NCBI RefSeq assembly: GCF_004342445.1
Contig: NZ_SLWW01000019.1
Span: forward strand, 1-43,099
DNA: 43,099 bases
Direction: 5' to 3'
Origin: Rhodovulum euryhalinum
GTDB lineage: Bacteria > Pseudomonadota > Alphaproteobacteria > Rhodobacterales > Rhodobacteraceae
Shown in pieces: positions 15,730-24,310 of this stretch (the stretch's first letter is position 1; the number at the start of each line of letters is the position of its first letter). The notes under the pieces are model-generated. The model did no database searches. It saw only the letters and a program-made list of their open reading frames with translations, and was not told the DNA's origin. Made by a program: the position numbers and the translations under genes.

Positions 15730-15878
15730 TCCCGTATCTCCGGTTCCCGCGGGCGCGGCCCGCCGGGGCCGTCCCTTTGCTGCGATCTATCGCGATTTCA
15801 CGCGGTACGACTTGGCCGGTTGCGACATCGCCCGCGCAAGGCGCGACGTTTTCGGCCGGGACCGGCCGCAGGGTTGGC

Positions 15879-16868
15879 TCAGGCCGCGTGAATGGGGGCG
15901 GGACCATCCGCGCGCCGCCGCCGGACCAGCGCAAAGCCCCCAAGCCCCGCGATCAGCAGCGCCCCTCCGGCGGGCAGCGGCACCGGCGCGACGGTCGCGA
16001 CGAATCGCTCAGCAATGAGCGCATGCGCCTGTTCGGTCGGGTGGATCGTGTCGTAGAACAGGTAGCCGCCGCAGTCGCCAACCGCGCCCGCCAGCAAGTC
16101 GGCAAGACAGGGCGTGGCGGTGTTCGTCAGGCCATAGGCGGCGCCGTCCGCCTGGACCGCTGCGAACAGGCCGAAGATGTCGACATAGCGGACCTGGCCG
16201 CCGGTCACGCCATTCAATCCGGCCTGGAGGGTGGCGTTGAACGCCGTGGTCGCGCCCGTGGCGGCGGCAGAGGCGGCGCTTCCCAGTGCCATCACCTCGG
16301 GGATCCTGCCAAGATCGGGCAGGCCGACCACCGCAACCGTCCTCAGCCCGGCGCCGATCAGGTCCTGCACCCCGGCGACGATCTGCGCGACGGCGCCACC
16401 GATCGCCGCGGCAGTCGCGGCGCCGGGATCGGGCGCGCGGAACGCATCGCGCAAGTCGTTTCCGCCGAACCAGACCGCCGCCAGCGGGTTCGCCCCCAGC
16501 GTCGGGGCCAGCGGGGCGAATAGCGCGCGCTGGTCGATGAAATCGGGCACGTCCACCGTGTAGGGCCCACCGGGCAGGTCGATGGCAAATTCGCCCTGCT
16601 GAACCGCCGTGGCGCCGCCGAAGGCAAAGTTGGTGCCCGAGACCAGATCGGCGCCCAGTTGCGTGGCCCAGGTATCGCCATCGGTAAACTGGCCTTCCGG
16701 ATAGCGCGACGCAAGTGGCGAACCCGGCGCGGCCAGAGATCCAAGGACATTGCCCGGATCGCTGAGGCTGTCGCCGAAGACGAAGAAATCGGAATAGGGG
16801 CCAAGCGACCCGGCGCCTGCGCCAAGCGGCGCAAGCGCAAGCGCGGCCGCGAATGCGAGATGTTTCAT
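15879..16868 (-). CDS. secreted GDSL (SGNH) esterase with VPLPA sorting tail
   Basis: This 329-residue protein is exported and likely hydrolyses ester bonds in lipids or other substrates. A signal peptide covers about residues 1-20. SGNH blocks are visible: F-G-D-S-L-S-D with the nucleophile S34, GGND near residue 145 for the oxyanion hole, and D-T-I-H-P-T with the Asp-His pair (D273, H276). The C-terminus, from about 296, reads VPLPAGGALL, a hydrophobic helix, then RRRR. This is the VPLPA-CTERM sorting signal, related to PEP-CTERM, known in Rhodobacterales. It implies processing and surface or matrix delivery. GGGAGG lies five bases before the ATG. It is divergent from the radical SAM gene. 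Confidence 0.88.
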   Translation of the reverse strand: MKHLAFAAALALAPLGAGAGSLGPYSDFFVFGDSLSDPGNVLGSLAAPGSPLASRYPEGQFTDGDTWATQLGADLVSGTNFAFGGATAVQQGEFAIDLPGGPYTVDVPDFIDQRALFAPLAPTLGANPLAAVWFGGNDLRDAFRAPDPGAATAAAIGGAVAQIVAGVQDLIGAGLRTVAVVGLPDLGRIPEVMALGSAASAAATGATTAFNATLQAGLNGVTGGQVRYVDIFGLFAAVQADGAAYGLTNTATPCLADLLAGAVGDCGGYLFYDTIHPTEQAHALIAERFVATVAPVPLPAGGALLIAGLGGFALVRRRRADGPAPIHAA

Positions 16869-16982
16869 GTGTCCTCCCTGACGGTTACGCTTGTCGAGGG
16901 AAGTAGACCGGGCGGTGCGCCCGCTGTCCACGCCCTTGTGCGCGACCTTGCGGATGTTCCTTTTATGTTCCATCTTTTGCGG

Positions 16983-18053
16983 ATGGACAGACCGCTTGCG
17001 CGAACGCCCGGCCGTGGGGCTGCCTCGAACCCAGCCAACCGCTATGACCGGTTCTCGGCCGAGGCGGTCGCGGATGGCTGGGCGCCCGAGGCGGAGCTGC
17101 CCGTCCTGCGCACCGAGTTGCGGCTGGAACGGCCGCGCAGGGTCATCACGCGGAACGCATCGCCGGACGTGCCGTTCGATCGCTCGATCAATCCCTACCG
17201 GGGGTGCGAGCATGGCTGCATCTACTGCTTTGCCCGGCCGGGCCACGCCTGGCTGGGCCTGTCGCCGGGGCTGGATTTCGAGACGCGGCTGGTCGCCCGG
17301 CCCGACGCGCCCGAGATTCTGGCGCGCGAGTTGTCGGCGCCCTCCTACCGGCCGCGCACCATCGCGATCGGCACCGCGACCGACCCCTATCAGCCGGTTG
17401 AGGGCGAGCAGCGGATCATGCGGCAGCTTCTCGAGGTGTTGCTGGCGTTTCGCCACCCGGTGGGGATCGTTACCCGCGGCACGCTGGTCGAGCGCGATCT
17501 CGACATCCTGTCCGAGATGGCCGGGATGGGCCTTGTGCGGGTGGGCGTGTCGCTGACCACGCTCGATCCCCGCCTTGCCCGCGCGATGGAGCCGCGCGCG
17601 CCCGCGCCCGAGCGGCGGCTCGCCACGGTCGCGCGGCTGGCCGAGGCCGGGGTCGAGGTTCGCGCGATGGTCGCGCCGGTGATTCCGGGCCTGACCGATC
17701 ACGAGATCGAGGCGATCCTTGCGCGTGCCGCGGGCGCCGGGGCCGTCGCGGCGACCTGGGTGATGCTGCGCCTTCCGCTGGAGGTGTCCGGGCTGTTCCA
17801 GGATTGGCTTGCGCGGCACCGCCCGGACCGGGCGGGCCGGGTGATGGCCCGGCTGCGCGAGATGCATGGCGGGCGCGACTATGCGCCCGACTGGGGGAGG
17901 CGGATGCGGGGCGAGGGGCCCTATGCCCAGATGATCGGCCAGCGGTTCCGCGTGGCCGCGGCCCGGCTGGGGCTGGCGCGCGACCTGCCCGAACTGAGGA
18001 CCGATCTTTTCCGCGTGCCGCCCAAGTCCGGCGATCAGTTGTCTCTGTTCTGA
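16983..18053 (+). CDS. SplB-like radical SAM protein
   Basis: This 356-residue radical SAM enzyme binds a 4Fe-4S cluster through C-x-x-x-C-x-x-C (C75, C79, C82 in GCEHGCIYC). Nearby, INPYRGCEHGCIYCFAR and IGTATDPYQPVE match the PA0069/SplB-like family, related to spore photoproduct lyase, whose function outside spores is unproven. The rest is a partial TIM barrel with AMVAPVIPGLTD near residue 235. The ATG at 16983 gives the usual MDRPLAR start. An in-frame ATG at 16965 is also possible. The C-terminus ends in DQLSLF. It is a single gene ahead of ccmF. Confidence 0.85.
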   Translation: MDRPLARTPGRGAASNPANRYDRFSAEAVADGWAPEAELPVLRTELRLERPRRVITRNASPDVPFDRSINPYRGCEHGCIYCFARPGHAWLGLSPGLDFETRLVARPDAPEILARELSAPSYRPRTIAIGTATDPYQPVEGEQRIMRQLLEVLLAFRHPVGIVTRGTLVERDLDILSEMAGMGLVRVGVSLTTLDPRLARAMEPRAPAPERRLATVARLAEAGVEVRAMVAPVIPGLTDHEIEAILARAAGAGAVAATWVMLRLPLEVSGLFQDWLARHRPDRAGRVMARLREMHGGRDYAPDWGRRMRGEGPYAQMIGQRFRVAAARLGLARDLPELRTDLFRVPPKSGDQLSLF

Positions 18054-18142
18054 CCGGGGGCCGCTCACGATCCCGTCAGCGCGGCGGCGCGCCGCGCGAA
18101 AAGCGATTGGCGGGGGCGGCCGCGCGGTCTAGAACTTGGCCC

Positions 18143-20119
18143 ATGTTCATCGAGCTTGGTCACTTCGCCCTCACGCTTGCCTTCGCGATCTCGCTGGTGC
18201 AGGCCGTCGTCCCCCTGATCGGCGCCCACAAGGGGTGGAGCGGCTGGATGGCCATGGCCGAGCCCGCCTCGATCGCCCAGTTCATGCTGACCGCGTTCAG
18301 CTTTGCGGCGCTGACCTACGCCTTCGTCACGTCGGATTTCTCGGTCAGCCTGGTGGTCAACAACTCGCACACGCTGAAGCCGATGCTCTACAAGATCTCG
18401 GGCGTCTGGGGGAACCACGAGGGCTCGATGCTCCTCTGGGTGCTGATCCTGACGCTGTTCGGCGCGATGGCGGCGTGGTTCGGCGGCGGTCTGCCGCCGT
18501 CGCTCAGGGCCCGGGTGCTGGCGGTGCAATCGGCAATCTCGGCGGCGTTCTTCGCGTTCATCCTTTTCACCTCGAACCCGTTCGAGCGGATGGCCGCGAT
18601 CCCGTTCGATGGCAGCGACCTGAACCCGCTGTTGCAGGATCCCGGATTGGCGTTCCATCCGCCGTTCCTCTACCTCGGTTATGTGGGGCTTTCGATCTGC
18701 TTCTCCTTTGCGGTCGCGGCCCTGATCGAGGGACGCGTCGATGCCGCCTGGGGCCGCTGGGTGCGGCCCTGGACGCTGGCGGCCTGGATCTGCCTGACCA
18801 TCGGCATCGCGCTGGGGTCGTGGTGGGCCTATTACGAGCTTGGCTGGGGCGGGTTCTGGTTCTGGGATCCGGTCGAGAATGCCAGCTTCATGCCCTGGCT
18901 GATCTCGGCTGCGCTGCTTCATTCCGCCATCGTCGTGGAAAAGCGCGAGTCGCTGAAAAGCTGGACGATCCTGCTGGCCATCGTCGCCTTCGGCTTTTCG
19001 CTGATCGGGGCGTTCATCACGCGGTCGGGGATCATCACCAGCGTTCATGCCTTCGCCTCGGATCCGGAACGGGGGATGTTTCTTCTGCTGATCCTCGGCG
19101 TCTTCATGGGCGGCGCGCTGATGCTTTTCGCAGCGCGGGCCAGCGTGATGGAGGCCAAGGGCGTGTTCGGCACGGTCAGCCGCGAAACGGCGCTGGTGTT
19201 CAACAACATTCTGTTGGCGGTCGCGGCCTTTGTCGTCTTCGTCGGCACGATCTGGCCGCTGGTCGCCGAGATGGCCTTTGGCCGCAAGCTGTCGGTTGGC
19301 GCGCCGTTCTTCAACATGGCGTTCACGCCCTTCATGGTGGCGCTGGCGATCCTGCTGCCGCTGGGCGCGCTGCTGCCCTGGAAACGGGCGCGGCTTGGGC
19401 GGGCCGGGGGCGCGCTGGTGCCTGCCCTGGCCCTGGCGCTGGCCCTGGGCGCGCTGGCCTGGGCGATGCAGACGGGTCGCACGGCGCTTGGGCCGGTCGG
19501 GGTCGCCCTTGGCACCTGGCTGATCGCGGGCGCCGCGGTCGATCTGTGGCTGCGGGCCGGGCGGGCCGGGATCGTCGATCGGCTGCGCCGGATTGCCCGG
19601 TTGCCGCGGGCCGACTGGGGCAAGGCGGTGGCCCATTCGGGGCTGGGCATCACCATGATCGGCATCGCCGGGGTCACGGCCTGGCAGGTCGAGGACATCC
19701 GCGTGGCCCAGATCGGCGAGCGGTTCGAGGTGGGCGGCTATGGCGTGACGCTGGACAAGGTCGAGCGGGTGCAGGGGCCCAACTACGTCTCGACGACGGC
19801 GACCATGGGCGTCTGGCGGGGTGATCGCCGGGTTTCGACGCTTCACCCGGAAAAGCGCATCTACCCGGTGGCGGGGATGCCGACGACCGAGGCGGCGCTG
19901 GACAGCGGGCTGCGTCGCGACGTCTATCTGGTGATCGGCGACCCGCAGGAGGGCGGCGGCTGGGCGGTTCGCAGCTACATCAAGCCTTTCGCCAACTGGA
20001 TCTGGGCGGGGGCGATCATCATGGCGCTGGGGGGCGGGCTGAGCCTGTCGGACCGCCGTGTGCGGGTGGCCGCGGGCGCGCGCCAGGACCGCGGCGCCGC
20101 ACCCATGCCGGCGGAGTGA
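18143..20119 (+). CDS. ccmF: cytochrome c maturation protein CcmF
   Basis: CcmF (Ccl1 in Rhodobacter capsulatus) is the large inner membrane subunit of the CcmFHI heme lyase, which attaches heme to apocytochrome c in the periplasm. At 658 residues it is full length with about 14-15 hydrophobic segments. The tryptophan-rich heme-handling WWD-like domain reads ELGWGGFWFWDPVENASFMPW (about residues 231-251, with W and D conserved). His residues in the flanking loops (HEGSMLLW, HPPFLYLGY) are the usual axial ligand candidates. It lies eight bases before ccmH, the same order as ccl1-ccl2. The rest of the ccm genes are not in the window. Confidence 0.96.
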   Translation: MFIELGHFALTLAFAISLVQAVVPLIGAHKGWSGWMAMAEPASIAQFMLTAFSFAALTYAFVTSDFSVSLVVNNSHTLKPMLYKISGVWGNHEGSMLLWVLILTLFGAMAAWFGGGLPPSLRARVLAVQSAISAAFFAFILFTSNPFERMAAIPFDGSDLNPLLQDPGLAFHPPFLYLGYVGLSICFSFAVAALIEGRVDAAWGRWVRPWTLAAWICLTIGIALGSWWAYYELGWGGFWFWDPVENASFMPWLISAALLHSAIVVEKRESLKSWTILLAIVAFGFSLIGAFITRSGIITSVHAFASDPERGMFLLLILGVFMGGALMLFAARASVMEAKGVFGTVSRETALVFNNILLAVAAFVVFVGTIWPLVAEMAFGRKLSVGAPFFNMAFTPFMVALAILLPLGALLPWKRARLGRAGGALVPALALALALGALAWAMQTGRTALGPVGVALGTWLIAGAAVDLWLRAGRAGIVDRLRRIARLPRADWGKAVAHSGLGITMIGIAGVTAWQVEDIRVAQIGERFEVGGYGVTLDKVERVQGPNYVSTTATMGVWRGDRRVSTLHPEKRIYPVAGMPTTEAALDSGLRRDVYLVIGDPQEGGGWAVRSYIKPFANWIWAGAIIMALGGGLSLSDRRVRVAAGARQDRGAAPMPAE

Positions 20120-20126
20120 GGGACAG

Positions 20127-20585
20127 ATGCTGAAACGGCTGACACTGATCCTCTCGCTTGTCCTTGCCGCTCCGGCCCTTGCGGTCGAGCCGTCCGAGGT
20201 TCTGGACGATCCCGGGCTGGAGGCCCGGGCGCGCGAGTTGTCCAAGGGGCTGCGGTGCCTTGTCTGCCGCAACGAGAGCATCGACGATTCGAACGCCTCG
20301 CTGGCCAAGGACCTGCGCATGCTGGTGCGCGAACGCATCTCGGCGGGGGATTCGGACCAGGACGTTCTGGACTATGTGGTGGGCCGCTATGGTGAATTCG
20401 TGCTGCTGAAGCCGCCGGCGACCGGATCCAACCTTGTGCTCTATGTGGCCGGTCCGGCGATGCTGGGGCTCGGTATGATCGTCGCCGCCTTCTACATCCG
20501 CGGCCGCCGCGGGCGCGAGACGCCGGGCGCGGCGGGGCTCAGCCCCGAGGAAGAGACACGCCTGAAAGAGATCATGGGCGAATAG
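20127..20585 (+). CDS. ccmH: cytochrome c maturation thioredoxin-like protein CcmH
   Basis: CcmH (Ccl2/CycL) is a membrane-anchored periplasmic protein that reduces the apocytochrome CXXCH thiols before heme is attached. The signal peptide spans about residues 1-19. The redox pair is in L-R-C-L-V-C-R-N (C44, C47), the invariant family motif, followed by the three-helix bundle region. One membrane helix lies at about 105-127, and the rest is a short charged cytoplasmic tail. At 152 residues it matches the single-domain alphaproteobacterial form. It is cotranscribed with ccmF. Confidence 0.95.
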   Translation: MLKRLTLILSLVLAAPALAVEPSEVLDDPGLEARARELSKGLRCLVCRNESIDDSNASLAKDLRMLVRERISAGDSDQDVLDYVVGRYGEFVLLKPPATGSNLVLYVAGPAMLGLGMIVAAFYIRGRRGRETPGAAGLSPEEETRLKEIMGE

Positions 20586-20605
20586 GGTCCGCGCCGGGTT
20601 CGGCG

Positions 20606-20650
20606 GCCGCTGCCCTTGCCCGATCGCGCAGGCAGGAAGTGGGCAGCGGC
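20606..20650. terminator. bidirectional hairpin between ccmH and lysS
   Basis: A perfect 10-base inverted repeat (GCCGCTGCCC at 20606-20615 and GGGCAGCGGC at 20641-20650) with a 25-base spacer lies between two convergent genes. No T-run is present, so a factor-assisted or mRNA-end-protecting role is as likely as intrinsic termination. Confidence 0.5.
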
Positions 20651-20658
20651 GCTGACAT

Positions 20659-22230
20659 TCACGCCCGCGCCAGCGCGTCCTCGATCAGTTTCACCGTCTC
20701 GGCCACGCCGTAAAGCGCGATGAAGCCGCCAAAGCGGGGGCCCTGGCTCTGGCCCAGCAGTACCTCGTAGAGCGCCTTGAACCAGTCGCGCAGGTTCTCG
20801 AAGCCATGATCCTTGCCCACCGCGAAGACGAGGCTTTGCAGTTCTTCGGCATCCAGCCCGCCCTGCCAGTCCTTGAGCCGGGCCACCAGATCCGCCATCG
20901 CGGCGCGTTCCTGCGCGTCGGGCGCGCGGAAGTGCAGGCTGGGGGCCACGAAATCGTGGAAATAGCGCACGGCGAACCCTGCGGCGGCGTCGAGATCGGG
21001 ATGGGTCTCGGGCGATGCCTCGGGCGCATAGCGACGGATGAAGCCCCACAGCCCGGCCTTGTCCGTGGCGCCCGCCACCGAGGCGAGGTTCAGCAGCATC
21101 GCGAAAGGCACCACCATCCGGCTTTCGGGGGGAGCGCCGTTGTGGATGTGCCAGACCGGGTTGTCGATCTGCGCCTTGAGATCCTGGCCCGGGAAGGCGC
21201 GCAATTGCTGGTGGTATTCGTCCACCGCCCTGGGGATCACGTCCCACCACAGCCGCTTGGCGGTCTTGGGCTTCTGGTACATGAAGTAGGACAGGCTTTC
21301 GGTGGCGGCATAGCTGAGCCATTCGTCGATCGTCAGGCCGTTGCCGCGCGATTTCGAGATCTTCTCGCCGTTCTCGTCGAGGAAGAGCTCATAGGTGAAA
21401 TGCTCGGGCTTGCGGCCGCCCAGAATCTCGCAGATCCGGTCGTAGATCGGGGTGTTGGTGGAATGGTCCTTGCCATACATCTCGAAATCGACGCCGAGCG
21501 CGGCCCAGCGCGCGCCGAAATCGGGCTTCCATTGCAGTTTCACCTGCCCGCCGGTCACCGGCAGCGTCCATTCCCGGCCATCCTCGTCGTCGAAGGTGAT
21601 GGTGTGGTTCACCGCGTCGACATTCTTGAGCGGCACATACAGAACCCGCCCCGTCTCGGGATGGATCGGCAGGAAGATCGAGTAGGTCTGCTGGCGTTCC
21701 TCGCGCAGCGATTTCAGCATGACCGCCATCAGGTCGTCATAGCGTTCGGTGGCCAGCCGCAGCGTGTCGTCGAAGGCGCCGGAGCGGTAGAACTCGGTTG
21801 CCGAATAGAATTCGTACTCGAACCCGAAGGTATCGAGGAACCGGCGCAGCATCGCGTTGTTGTGGTGCCCGAAGCTTTCGTATTCTCCGAACGGGTCGGG
21901 CACGGCGGTCAGCGGGCGTTGCAGGTGTTCCTTCAGCATGTCCTGGTCGGGAACATTGCCGGGCACCTTGCGCATGCCGTCCATGTCGTCCGAGAAACAG
22001 AACAGCCGCGTGGGGATGTCGGAGATCGCCTCGAAGGCGCGGCGGATCATCGTGGTGCGCAGCACCTCGCCGAAGGTGCCGATATGGGGCAGGCCCGAGG
22101 GGCCATAGCCGGTCTCGAACAGCACGTATCCCTTGGCGGGCGGCGCCTTTTCATAGCGTTTGACCAGCCGGCGCGCCTCTTCGAAGGGCCAGGCCCTGGA
22201 GTTCATGGCGGCATCGCGCAGGTCGGTCAT
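20659..22230 (-). CDS. lysS: lysyl-tRNA synthetase, class I
   Basis: This 523-residue protein is a class I lysyl-tRNA synthetase, the type used by archaea, spirochetes and most alphaproteobacteria in place of the class II enzyme. It charges tRNA-Lys with lysine. The Rossmann signature is [10 protein letters not shown] near residue 50 (HIGH-like), and the second motif is KISKSRGNG near 290 (KMSKS-like). The C-terminal helical anticodon-binding domain follows. The start at 22230 gives [17 protein letters not shown] shorter start at the second Met (residue 9) cannot be ruled out. It is convergent with ccmH and divergent from the TerB-like gene. Confidence 0.95.
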   Translation of the reverse strand: MTDLRDAAMNSRAWPFEEARRLVKRYEKAPPAKGYVLFETGYGPSGLPHIGTFGEVLRTTMIRRAFEAISDIPTRLFCFSDDMDGMRKVPGNVPDQDMLKEHLQRPLTAVPDPFGEYESFGHHNNAMLRRFLDTFGFEYEFYSATEFYRSGAFDDTLRLATERYDDLMAVMLKSLREERQQTYSIFLPIHPETGRVLYVPLKNVDAVNHTITFDDEDGREWTLPVTGGQVKLQWKPDFGARWAALGVDFEMYGKDHSTNTPIYDRICEILGGRKPEHFTYELFLDENGEKISKSRGNGLTIDEWLSYAATESLSYFMYQKPKTAKRLWWDVIPRAVDEYHQQLRAFPGQDLKAQIDNPVWHIHNGAPPESRMVVPFAMLLNLASVAGATDKAGLWGFIRRYAPEASPETHPDLDAAAGFAVRYFHDFVAPSLHFRAPDAQERAAMADLVARLKDWQGGLDAEELQSLVFAVGKDHGFENLRDWFKALYEVLLGQSQGPRFGGFIALYGVAETVKLIEDALARA

Positions 22231-22344
22231 CTTGCATACTCTCTTGGCGCGCCGGGCCCCTTGCCCGGCAAGCCTCTTGTCCTATTGCCCCCCCGCTCCG
22301 GCGTCAATATTCTGCGCCGCAACATCGCCCCGAGGAGAGCCAGG

Positions 22345-22764
22345 ATGCAGCCCGAAACCCCCATGACGCCGCAGGACGCGCTGGTCGCGATCATGGTGGC
22401 GGTGTCCGCCTCGGACGAGGCGATCCGCACCGCGGAGCTGGTGACCATCGAGCGGATGGTGAACCACCTGCCGGTCTTCGCCGATTACGACGTGGACCGG
22501 ATTCCGGTCGTGGCGCAGACCGTGTTCGACCTGTTCGAGGAATACGAGGGGCTGGATGCGCTGTTCGGGCTGGTGCGCGAGGCGCTGCCCGAGAAGCTGC
22601 ATGAAACCGCCTATGTCATGGCCTGCGACGTGGCCGCGGCGGACGGGCGGCTGGGCGAGCAGGAACTGCGCCTGCTCGAAGAGATCCGCTATGAGCTGAA
22701 CATCGACCGGCTGGCGGCGGCGGCCATCGAACGCGCGGCGCGGGCGCGCCACAGGCTGGCCTGA
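22345..22764 (+). CDS. TerB-like domain protein
   Basis: This 139-residue all-helical protein belongs to the TerB-like (tellurite resistance B-type) superfamily. The two repeated acidic signatures are visible: V-S-A-S-D-E-A-I-R-T-A-E-L near residue 20 and DVAAADGRLGEQEL near 95. These Asp/Glu clusters can bind metal. The role of isolated TerB proteins outside ter operons is unclear. There are no other ter genes nearby. GAGGAG lies before the ATG. Its stop overlaps the start of the next gene at TGATG, so the two are coupled. Confidence 0.8.
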   Translation: MQPETPMTPQDALVAIMVAVSASDEAIRTAELVTIERMVNHLPVFADYDVDRIPVVAQTVFDLFEEYEGLDALFGLVREALPEKLHETAYVMACDVAAADGRLGEQELRLLEEIRYELNIDRLAAAAIERAARARHRLA

Positions 22765-23132
22765 TGCGGGCGGTGGGCCCGCCCGAGCGGTTCTGGCCCT
22801 TTGCCGACGGGTTCGTCGCGGGGACGCGCGTGGTGATCGACCGTCCGCGCGGCAGCGCCCATCCGCGGTTTCCCCAGATCGCCTATCCGCTGGACTACGG
22901 CTATCTTGAGGGGACGCGGGCGATCGACGGCGACGGGGTGGACGTGTGGTGCGGGTCGGGCGACCGCGGGCGGGTGGCGGCGGTTGTGGCCTCGCTTGAC
23001 CTGACCAAGCGCGATGGCGAACTGAAACTGCTGCTGGGCTGCACGGCTGACGAGGTCGAGCTGGTCCGCGCCTTCCACAACCAGTCCGACTGGGTGGCGG
23101 GGGCGCTGATCGCGCGGCCCGAGGGGGTCTAG
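22764..23132 (+). CDS. short, degenerate inorganic pyrophosphatase-like protein
   Basis: This 122-residue protein is related to soluble family I inorganic pyrophosphatases (usually about 170-180 residues). The Y-P-L-D-Y-G-Y-L core and D-G-D-G-V-D-V-W metal motif are clear and keep all three Asp of the DGDPVD block. In contrast, the segment that carries catalytic Lys and Arg in the E. coli enzyme is shortened, the first Glu is Asp (VIDRP), the KMTDE block reads LTKRDGE, and the C-terminal Tyr-Lys part is missing. It may be a specialised hydrolase or a non-catalytic relative. It starts in the TGATG of the TerB-like gene. The comparison was by eye. Confidence 0.7.
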   Translation: MRAVGPPERFWPFADGFVAGTRVVIDRPRGSAHPRFPQIAYPLDYGYLEGTRAIDGDGVDVWCGSGDRGRVAAVVASLDLTKRDGELKLLLGCTADEVELVRAFHNQSDWVAGALIARPEGV

Positions 23133-23288
23133 GACCCGAATCTCCCGTGCGGTTCTGCCGGGCCCCCACAATGACGGCAGATGCCGCAGCGCGTGCGCAA
23201 CGCCCGCCCGCCGGGGTTTCGCAAGAGTTGGGCGCAGCGGTTTTGGTGCCGATCCTGCGACAAATTCGGCCGCATGGTGGCGGATGCC

Positions 23289-23339
23289 GATCGGGGGGAT
23301 CACCGATCTGCTGCAATTCCGGGCAGCTGCCCGGTTTTT
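23289..23339 (+). terminator. strong intrinsic terminator preceded by a second hairpin
   Basis: CCGGGCAGCTGCCCGG (23319-23334) is a perfect palindrome followed directly by TTTTT, a textbook intrinsic terminator on the + strand. A second stem (GATCGG 23289-23294, CCGATC 23303-23308) sits just before it. It ends either the TerB/pyrophosphatase transcript or an RNA encoded in 23133-23318, a stretch in which I find no protein gene. It lies 84 bases before potB. Confidence 0.8.
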
Positions 23340-23422
23340 CGCCCCCCGCACGCATGCGCCCACTTGCACAGGCGGACATCCCTTTCCATGATCCGGGCGG
23401 ACTTTGGAGGCGCGCGACACGG

Positions 23423-24310
23423 ATGAGCGACAGGAGCACGGGGCCGCGGTTCGGCCGGAGCGAGGCGGCGCAGGGCTACCTTCTGGTGGCGACGCCGCTG
23501 GCCTATGCGCTGCTGCTGCTGGCGGTGCCGCTTGGCGCGATCCTGCTGTTCAGCTTCTGGACGCAGGACTACCTGACGCTCGACACCACGCTCACGCTCA
23601 AGAACTATCGCGAGGCGTTCACCGACCCGCTTTACGGCGAGTTGCTGCTGCGGTCGCTGCTGATCTCGGCGGCGGTGACCGCGGCGACGGTGCTGACCGC
23701 CTTTCCGATCGCCTATTTCGTGTCGTTCTACGTGCCGCCCGAACGCAAGGCGATGTGGATCTTCCTGATCACCATCCCGTTCTGGACCAGCTACCTGATC
23801 CGCGTGTTCCTGTGGAAGGTGATCCTGGGCTATAACGGCGTCTTCAACACGACGCTGATGGGGCTGGGGATCATCGACGAGCCGCTGACCTTCATCCTCT
23901 ACAACGTGAACGCGGTCGTCATCACGCTGGCCCATGCCTATGCGCCCTTCGCGATCCTGCCGATCTTCGTGGCCCTTGAAAAGATCGACCGGACGCTGCT
24001 GGAGGCGGGGCGCGACCTGGGCGAAGGCTATGTGATGACCTTTCTCCGGGTCACCCTGCCACTGGCGATGCCGGGCGTCGTGGCGGCGGTATTGATCGTC
24101 TTCATTCCGACGATCGGCGACTACGTGACGCCGCGGCTGGTGGGCGGGCCCGACGGGCTGATGATCGCGAACATGATCCAGACCCAGTTCCTGAAACTCA
24201 ACAACGCGCCGATGGGGGCCGCGCTCGCGGTGCTGGCGATGGCGATGGTGGGGTCCGTGGCGCTGATCTTCATCGCGCTGACCCGCCGCTTCCTGAGGGC
24301 GCCGCGATGA
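23423..24310 (+). CDS. potB: polyamine-type ABC transporter permease (PotB-like)
   Basis: This 295-residue inner membrane permease belongs to the spermidine/putrescine (PotB) group of ABC importers. About six hydrophobic segments are seen. The coupling loop that docks on the ATPase reads EAGRDLGEGYVMTFLRVTLP (around residue 193), the EAA motif of importer permeases. The DYVTP-x-L-V-G-G-P segment near residue 233 is typical of PotB-like proteins. GGAGG lies 12 bases before the ATG at 23423, rather far. It overlaps potC by ATGA. Substrate could be spermidine, putrescine or a related amine. Confidence 0.88.
   Translation: MSDRSTGPRFGRSEAAQGYLLVATPLAYALLLLAVPLGAILLFSFWTQDYLTLDTTLTLKNYREAFTDPLYGELLLRSLLISAAVTAATVLTAFPIAYFVSFYVPPERKAMWIFLITIPFWTSYLIRVFLWKVILGYNGVFNTTLMGLGIIDEPLTFILYNVNAVVITLAHAYAPFAILPIFVALEKIDRTLLEAGRDLGEGYVMTFLRVTLPLAMPGVVAAVLIVFIPTIGDYVTPRLVGGPDGLMIANMIQTQFLKLNNAPMGAALAVLAMAMVGSVALIFIALTRRFLRAPR

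Noticed and set aside
15730-15878. Cobalamin riboswitch before the corrinoid gene
   Set aside because: The leader lacks the GCCACTG core and other conserved B12-box sequence. Only a short dyad is seen.
18065-20338. Very long open frame on the minus strand opposite ccmF (757 codons)
   Set aside because: It mirrors ccmF codon by codon, has the Arg/Gly/Asp-rich composition of antisense GC-rich frames, and no recognisable domain. The same holds for long frames opposite purM, the cytochrome and potA genes.
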